Below the pieces are notes generated by a model. It was not told the origin of the DNA, did not search any database, and saw nothing but the letters and a program-made list of their open reading frames with translations. The position numbers and the translations under genes are program-made. From Streptomyces atratus (GTDB taxonomy: Bacteria; Actinomycetota; Actinomycetes; Streptomycetales; Streptomycetaceae), in assembly GCF_900119365.1 (NCBI RefSeq), contig NZ_FPJO01000002.1, positions 527,200-591,199 of the forward strand: 64,000 bases of DNA. Reading direction: 5' to 3'. Positions 61,199 to 64,000 of the stretch are shown here, piece after piece; within the stretch, counting starts at the first letter, position 1; each line of letters begins with the position of its first letter.

Positions 61199-62116
61199 TC
61201 ACACCTTGAGGTACTTGCGGAGCGCGAAGAGCGCGGCAACGGCGGGCATCAGCAGGCCGATTGCCAGGACCAGGGGCAGCTTGGTGAAGACCGCGTCCCA
61301 GCCGATGAAGTCGATCAGGTTCAGCTTGCTCTGGAGTTCCAGTCCGCCGTCGATCAGGAAGTACCGGCCGGCCAGCAGCATCACGCAGGCCAGGACGCCG
61401 CCGATGAGACCGGCGAACGCGGCCTCCATGATGAACGGCATCTGGATGTAGAAGCCGGAGGCGCCGACGAGCCGCATGATGCCCGTCTCGCGCCGTCGGC
61501 TGAACGCGGACACCCGGACGGTGTTCACGATCAGCATCAGCGCGATGACCAGCATCAGCGCCATCACGAAGAGGGCAGCCACGTTCATGCCGTTCATCAG
61601 CTGGAAGAGGTTGTCCAGGATGCTTCTCTGGTCCTGGACGGACTGCACCCCGTCCCGGCCGGCGAAGGCGGTGGCGACGACCTTGTACTTCTTCGGGTCG
61701 TGGAGCTTGACCCGGAACGACTCCTGCATCTGGTCCGGCGTGATGTTGCTCGCCATGGGCGAGTCGCCGAACTGGTCCTGGTAGTGCTTGTACGCCTGGT
61801 CGGCGGACTCGTACGTGACCGTGTCGACGACGTCCATCTTGTGGAGGTCGCCCTCGATCTCCTTCTTCTGCTCCGCGGTGACAGCGCCCTTGGCGCACTT
61901 GGGCGTCGAGGTCACATCGCTCTTGCTGCAGAGGAAGATCGAGACGTTGACCTTGTCGTACCAGTAGTCCTTCATCGTGCTGACCTGCTCGCGCATGAGC
62001 AGCGCGCCGCCGAACAGGGCGAGCGAGAGGGCGACGGAGACGACGACGGCGAAGGTCATCGTGAGGTTGCGACGGAGGCCGACGCCGATCTCCGACAGGA
62101 CGAACTGGGCGCGCAT
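61199..62116 (-). CDS. ftsX: Cell-division ABC transporter membrane subunit FtsX
   Basis: 305 aa. Four TM helices: one near residues 20-42 (MTFAVVVSVALSLALFGGAL), then a large extracellular loop (about 45-165) with a Cys pair (FLCSKSDVTSTPKC), and three C-terminal helices with VNTVRVSAFSRRRETGIMRLVGAS after the second. Works with FtsE to switch peptidoglycan hydrolases during growth and sporulation septation. It is 23 bases after ftsE. Confidence 0.96.
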   Translation of the reverse strand: MRAQFVLSEIGVGLRRNLTMTFAVVVSVALSLALFGGALLMREQVSTMKDYWYDKVNVSIFLCSKSDVTSTPKCAKGAVTAEQKKEIEGDLHKMDVVDTVTYESADQAYKHYQDQFGDSPMASNITPDQMQESFRVKLHDPKKYKVVATAFAGRDGVQSVQDQRSILDNLFQLMNGMNVAALFVMALMLVIALMLIVNTVRVSAFSRRRETGIMRLVGASGFYIQMPFIMEAAFAGLIGGVLACVMLLAGRYFLIDGGLELQSKLNLIDFIGWDAVFTKLPLVLAIGLLMPAVAALFALRKYLKV

Positions 62117-62139
62117 GGCGTCCTTTCAGTGCTCGATGC

Positions 62140-62829
62140 TCAGTGCTGGTAGCCGTAGACGCCGCGGGCCTGGTCGCGTACGAGACGGCCCTGCTCCAGC
62201 TCGATGACGCGCTTGCGCATCTGGTCGACGATGTTCTGGTCGTGGGTCGCCATGATCACGGTGGTGCCGGTCCGGTTGATCCGGTCCAGCAGCTTCATGA
62301 TGCCGACGGAGGTCTGCGGGTCGAGGTTGCCGGTCGGCTCGTCCGCGATCAGCAGCATGGGACGGTTCACGAACGCCCGCGCGATCGCCACGCGCTGCTG
62401 CTCACCACCGGAGAGCTCACCGGGCATCCGGTCCTCCTTGCCGCCGAGGCCGACCAGGTCGAGAACCTGGGGCACCGCCTTGCGGATCTCGCCGCGCGGC
62501 TTGCCGATGACCTCCTGCGCGAACGCCACGTTCTCCGCAACGGTCTTGTTGGGGAGGAGCCTGAAGTCCTGGAACACCGTGCCCAGCTGGCGGCGCATGT
62601 GCGGCACCTTCCAGTTGGACAGGCGCGCGAGGTCCTTGCCCAGGACGTGGACCGCGCCCTGACTTGCGCGCTCCTCGCGGAGGATGAGTCGCATGAAGGT
62701 GGACTTGCCGGAGCCGGATGAGCCCACCAGGAAGACGAACTCGCCCTTCTCGATATCGAGAGACACATCCCGTAGAGCGGGACGGCTCTGCTTCGGGTAG
62801 GTCTTGGAGACGTTGTCGAATCGGATCAC
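62140..62829 (-). CDS. ftsE: Cell-division ABC transporter ATPase FtsE
   Basis: 229 aa from GTG 62829 ([15 protein letters not shown]). Walker [10 protein letters not shown] at residues 36-44, signature [15 protein letters not shown], Walker [11 protein letters not shown]-loop MATHDQ. It is the cytoplasmic partner of FtsX and is co-transcribed with it. A longer in-frame ORF upstream has no family similarity. Confidence 0.97.
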   Translation of the reverse strand: MIRFDNVSKTYPKQSRPALRDVSLDIEKGEFVFLVGSSGSGKSTFMRLILREERASQGAVHVLGKDLARLSNWKVPHMRRQLGTVFQDFRLLPNKTVAENVAFAQEVIGKPRGEIRKAVPQVLDLVGLGGKEDRMPGELSGGEQQRVAIARAFVNRPMLLIADEPTGNLDPQTSVGIMKLLDRINRTGTTVIMATHDQNIVDQMRKRVIELEQGRLVRDQARGVYGYQH

Positions 62830-63099
62830 GGATGCACCACGGTCGGCCGGGAGTAGGTGTGCGTGACCATACGCGAACCGGACTGACGCGTGCAGGCGCG
62901 CGTCCGAGGATGGGCGATTTATGGCGGAACGGCACCGGCCGGAAGCGGGGCCCGAAGCATGACGGAACGGGTGATGTCCGGCGGGCCGCGCCGAAATCCG
63001 CGCGAGCTGGCACAGTAGTAGGGGGAACAGTTGCGTTTCCATGAGCGTTGTGCGGAGAGAAAGCGTATGCGGCTCCGCCGCGCGGGAGGAGGAAAGCGC

Positions 63100-63300
63100 A
63101 TGACCTATGACCGATTGGTGTGCGCGAACTGCGCGGCACCCGTCAACGAGGGCCGCTGCCCCGTGTGCCGGGCCAGCCGTGCGCGGCTGCAGCAGGAACA
63201 GGAGCAGGGAATGTTCGCCGGGCTGAACCCGGCGATGCTGGTGGCCCTGCTGGTGGTGCTGCTGGGCGCGCTGGCACTGCTGGCGCACCAGACCGTGTAG
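63100..63300 (+). CDS. Small zinc-ribbon membrane protein
   Basis: 66 aa. GGGAGGAGG lies directly before ATG 63100. Residues 8-25 have two CxxC knuckles ([16 protein letters not shown]) for one zinc. A hydrophobic helix ([19 protein letters not shown]) ends the protein. Its position upstream of ftsE, divergently transcribed, is conserved in streptomycetes as I recall. Function unknown. Confidence 0.82.
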   Translation: MTYDRLVCANCAAPVNEGRCPVCRASRARLQQEQEQGMFAGLNPAMLVALLVVLLGALALLAHQTV

Positions 63301-63348
63301 CCGCCCGCCCAGCCTGCCGGCCCGCAGACGCCGGTACGTGTACGCGGA

Positions 63349-63382
63349 GGGGCCCGGGATGCCGATCGGCGTCCCGGGCCCC
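63349..63382 (+). terminator. Terminator after the zinc-ribbon gene
   Basis: 11-bp perfect G+C arms (63349-63359 and 63372-63382) extended inward by a further GCCG/CGGC pairing, 48 bases after the stop. Confidence 0.75.
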
Positions 63383-63432
63383 TCTGTGCGCATCTGTGAA
63401 TCCGTTTGGCTGTTCAGCCGTTACCGCGGGTG

Positions 63433-63603
63433 ACCCTTAGACCGACCGGCAATTGGGGGGTGGGTGAAGGAGCGGGGCTGGGTGCGTGCAGCTGCAAGGC
63501 GGAGGATTGAGGCAACGCGGAGCGTTGTTGATTGACGACAACGCGGCAGATGTGCGTGCCCAGCCCCGCGACGCCGCCCCCCTATTGCCGGTCGGTCTTA
63601 GGC
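63433..63603. mobile_element. MITE-like imperfect palindrome
   Basis: A near-perfect 17-base terminal match (AGACCGACCGGCAAT and flanks) at 63433-63449 and, inverted, 63585-63602, inside longer imperfect arms of about 50 bases (both with GGGGGG and GGGGCTGGG tracts). The middle has a second small palindrome (AACGC...GCGTT). No coding potential. The right terminus supplies the TAA of the LAETG protein. This looks like a non-autonomous element inserted at the 3' end of that gene. Confidence 0.55.
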
Positions 63604-64000
63604 GACCGTACGGCCGTTCACGAGGCGCGGCAGGATCCGGAAGCCGATGCCTCCGGCGATCATCGTCGCGGCGCCGACCAGCAGGAACGTGGTCTCGGCG
63701 GCACCGGTCTCGGCGAGCTCGTCCTTGCCCTTGCCCTGCTCGACCGGCTGGTTGCCGACGGAGTCGGGGGTGGTGTTGTCCGCGCACTTCGCGCCGTCGA
63801 GGTCGACGGTGCAGGTGCCGGCGTCGTCGCCGCCGGTCACGGAGCCGGTGGTGCCGCCGTTGCCGGTGGTGCCGCCGTTGTCCGTGCCGCCGTTGCCGGT
63901 GGTGCCGCCGTTGCCGGTGGTGCCGCCGTTGTCCGTGCCGCCGTTGCCGGTGGTGCCGCCGTTGCCGGTGGTGCCGCCGTTGCCGGTGGTGCCGCCGTTG
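63598..64000 (-). CDS. C-terminal part of an LAETG sortase-anchored surface protein (partial)
   Basis: 133 codons visible, 5' end beyond the window. The sorting signal is LAETG, then a TM helix (TTFLLVGAATMIAGGIGFRIL) and a basic tail ending NGRTVA, so class E sortase anchoring to the wall is expected. Upstream is a Cys-containing stretch (GTCTVDLDGAKC) and an array of NGGTTG-type repeats. The stop TAA lies in the MITE-like palindrome. Confidence 0.85.
   Translation of the reverse strand, partial: NGGTTGNGGTTGNGGTTGNGGTDNGGTTGNGGTTGNGGTDNGGTTGNGGTTGSVTGGDDAGTCTVDLDGAKCADNTTPDSVGNQPVEQGKGKDELAETGAAETTFLLVGAATMIAGGIGFRILPRLVNGRTVA
63852..64000. repeat. Tandem repeat array in the LAETG protein gene
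   Basis: Units of 18 bases (giving NGGTTG) alternate with 15-base units (giving NGGTD) to the window edge, at least eight in all. The array codes for a flexible Gly/Asn/Thr stalk. Copy number is likely to vary between strains. Confidence 0.85.

Noticed and set aside
1..64000. CRISPR array, rRNA operon or complete insertion sequence
   Set aside because: I looked for regularly spaced repeats, rRNA landmarks and transposase motifs (DDE, IS-type inverted ends) and found none.

Overview
This is a high-GC, gene-dense chromosomal window from a Streptomyces. The evidence is strong third-position G/C bias, GTG/TTG starts with GGAGG-type ribosome sites, DUF397/Scr1-type regulator pairs, a sigU-type ECF sigma factor, an nnaR-type gene, and a tmRNA tag ANTKRDSFALAA. 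The block from 33.4 to 63.3 kb follows, from memory, the S. coelicolor order around SCO2948-SCO2970 (DUF3039, yqgE, murA, hup, malic enzyme, helD, sigU and its anti-sigma gene, nnaR, LysR/MFS, ssrA, smpB, ctp, ftsX, ftsE). Insertions and losses are superimposed on that core.

Layout. 0-4.7 kb: end of a glycine-betaine type ABC operon, an ArsR-like repressor with its own palindrome, a Lon-like protease, a superinfection-immunity-like membrane protein and an IclR regulator. 5-9.6 kb: two paralogous secreted Ig-like (IPT/TIG) proteins, one ending in a WxL-like domain, facing a small secreted protein across a 13-bp inverted repeat. 9.7-13.8 kb: DEAD-type helicase, a Doc toxin with its antitoxin, and an MFS exporter. 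14.0 kb: tRNA-Cys(GCA). 14.2-25.4 kb: accessory region rich in type VII secretion-linked parts (WXG-like proteins, a Pro/Gly-rich WXG-like protein, a mycosin-like subtilase, lipoproteins, a decayed DUF1023 hydrolase) interleaved with a DUF397/Scr1 pair. 25.5-30.6 kb: three-subunit molybdenum hydroxylase whose 2Fe-2S subunit has a very long disordered extension. 31-33.3 kb: GH20 hexosaminidase behind a truncated sugar permease and a DasR-like (dre) site.

33.4-48.9 kb is core. 48.9-58.9 kb, immediately outside the 3' end of ssrA, is an accessory island. It opens with an inverted duplication whose two copies have decayed reciprocally (trmO kept in one, a RepL-like gene in the other). It continues with an XRE regulator and two small conserved proteins. 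It ends with a compact RiPP operon: a 51-aa precursor, an asparagine-synthetase-like cyclase, an RRE-leader peptidase fusion and a GNAT acetyltransferase. The predicted core GQGSGHSEDKRRAYNC is almost identical to what I recall of albusnodin, the acetylated lasso peptide from S. albus. This is therefore an albusnodin-type acetylated lasso peptide cluster with a variant core, and is the most interesting system here.

58.9-64 kb returns to core: tmRNA, SmpB, S41 protease, FtsX, FtsE, a small zinc-ribbon membrane protein, a MITE-like palindrome, and the start of an LAETG sortase-anchored protein with Asn-Gly-Gly-Thr repeats that runs off the window.
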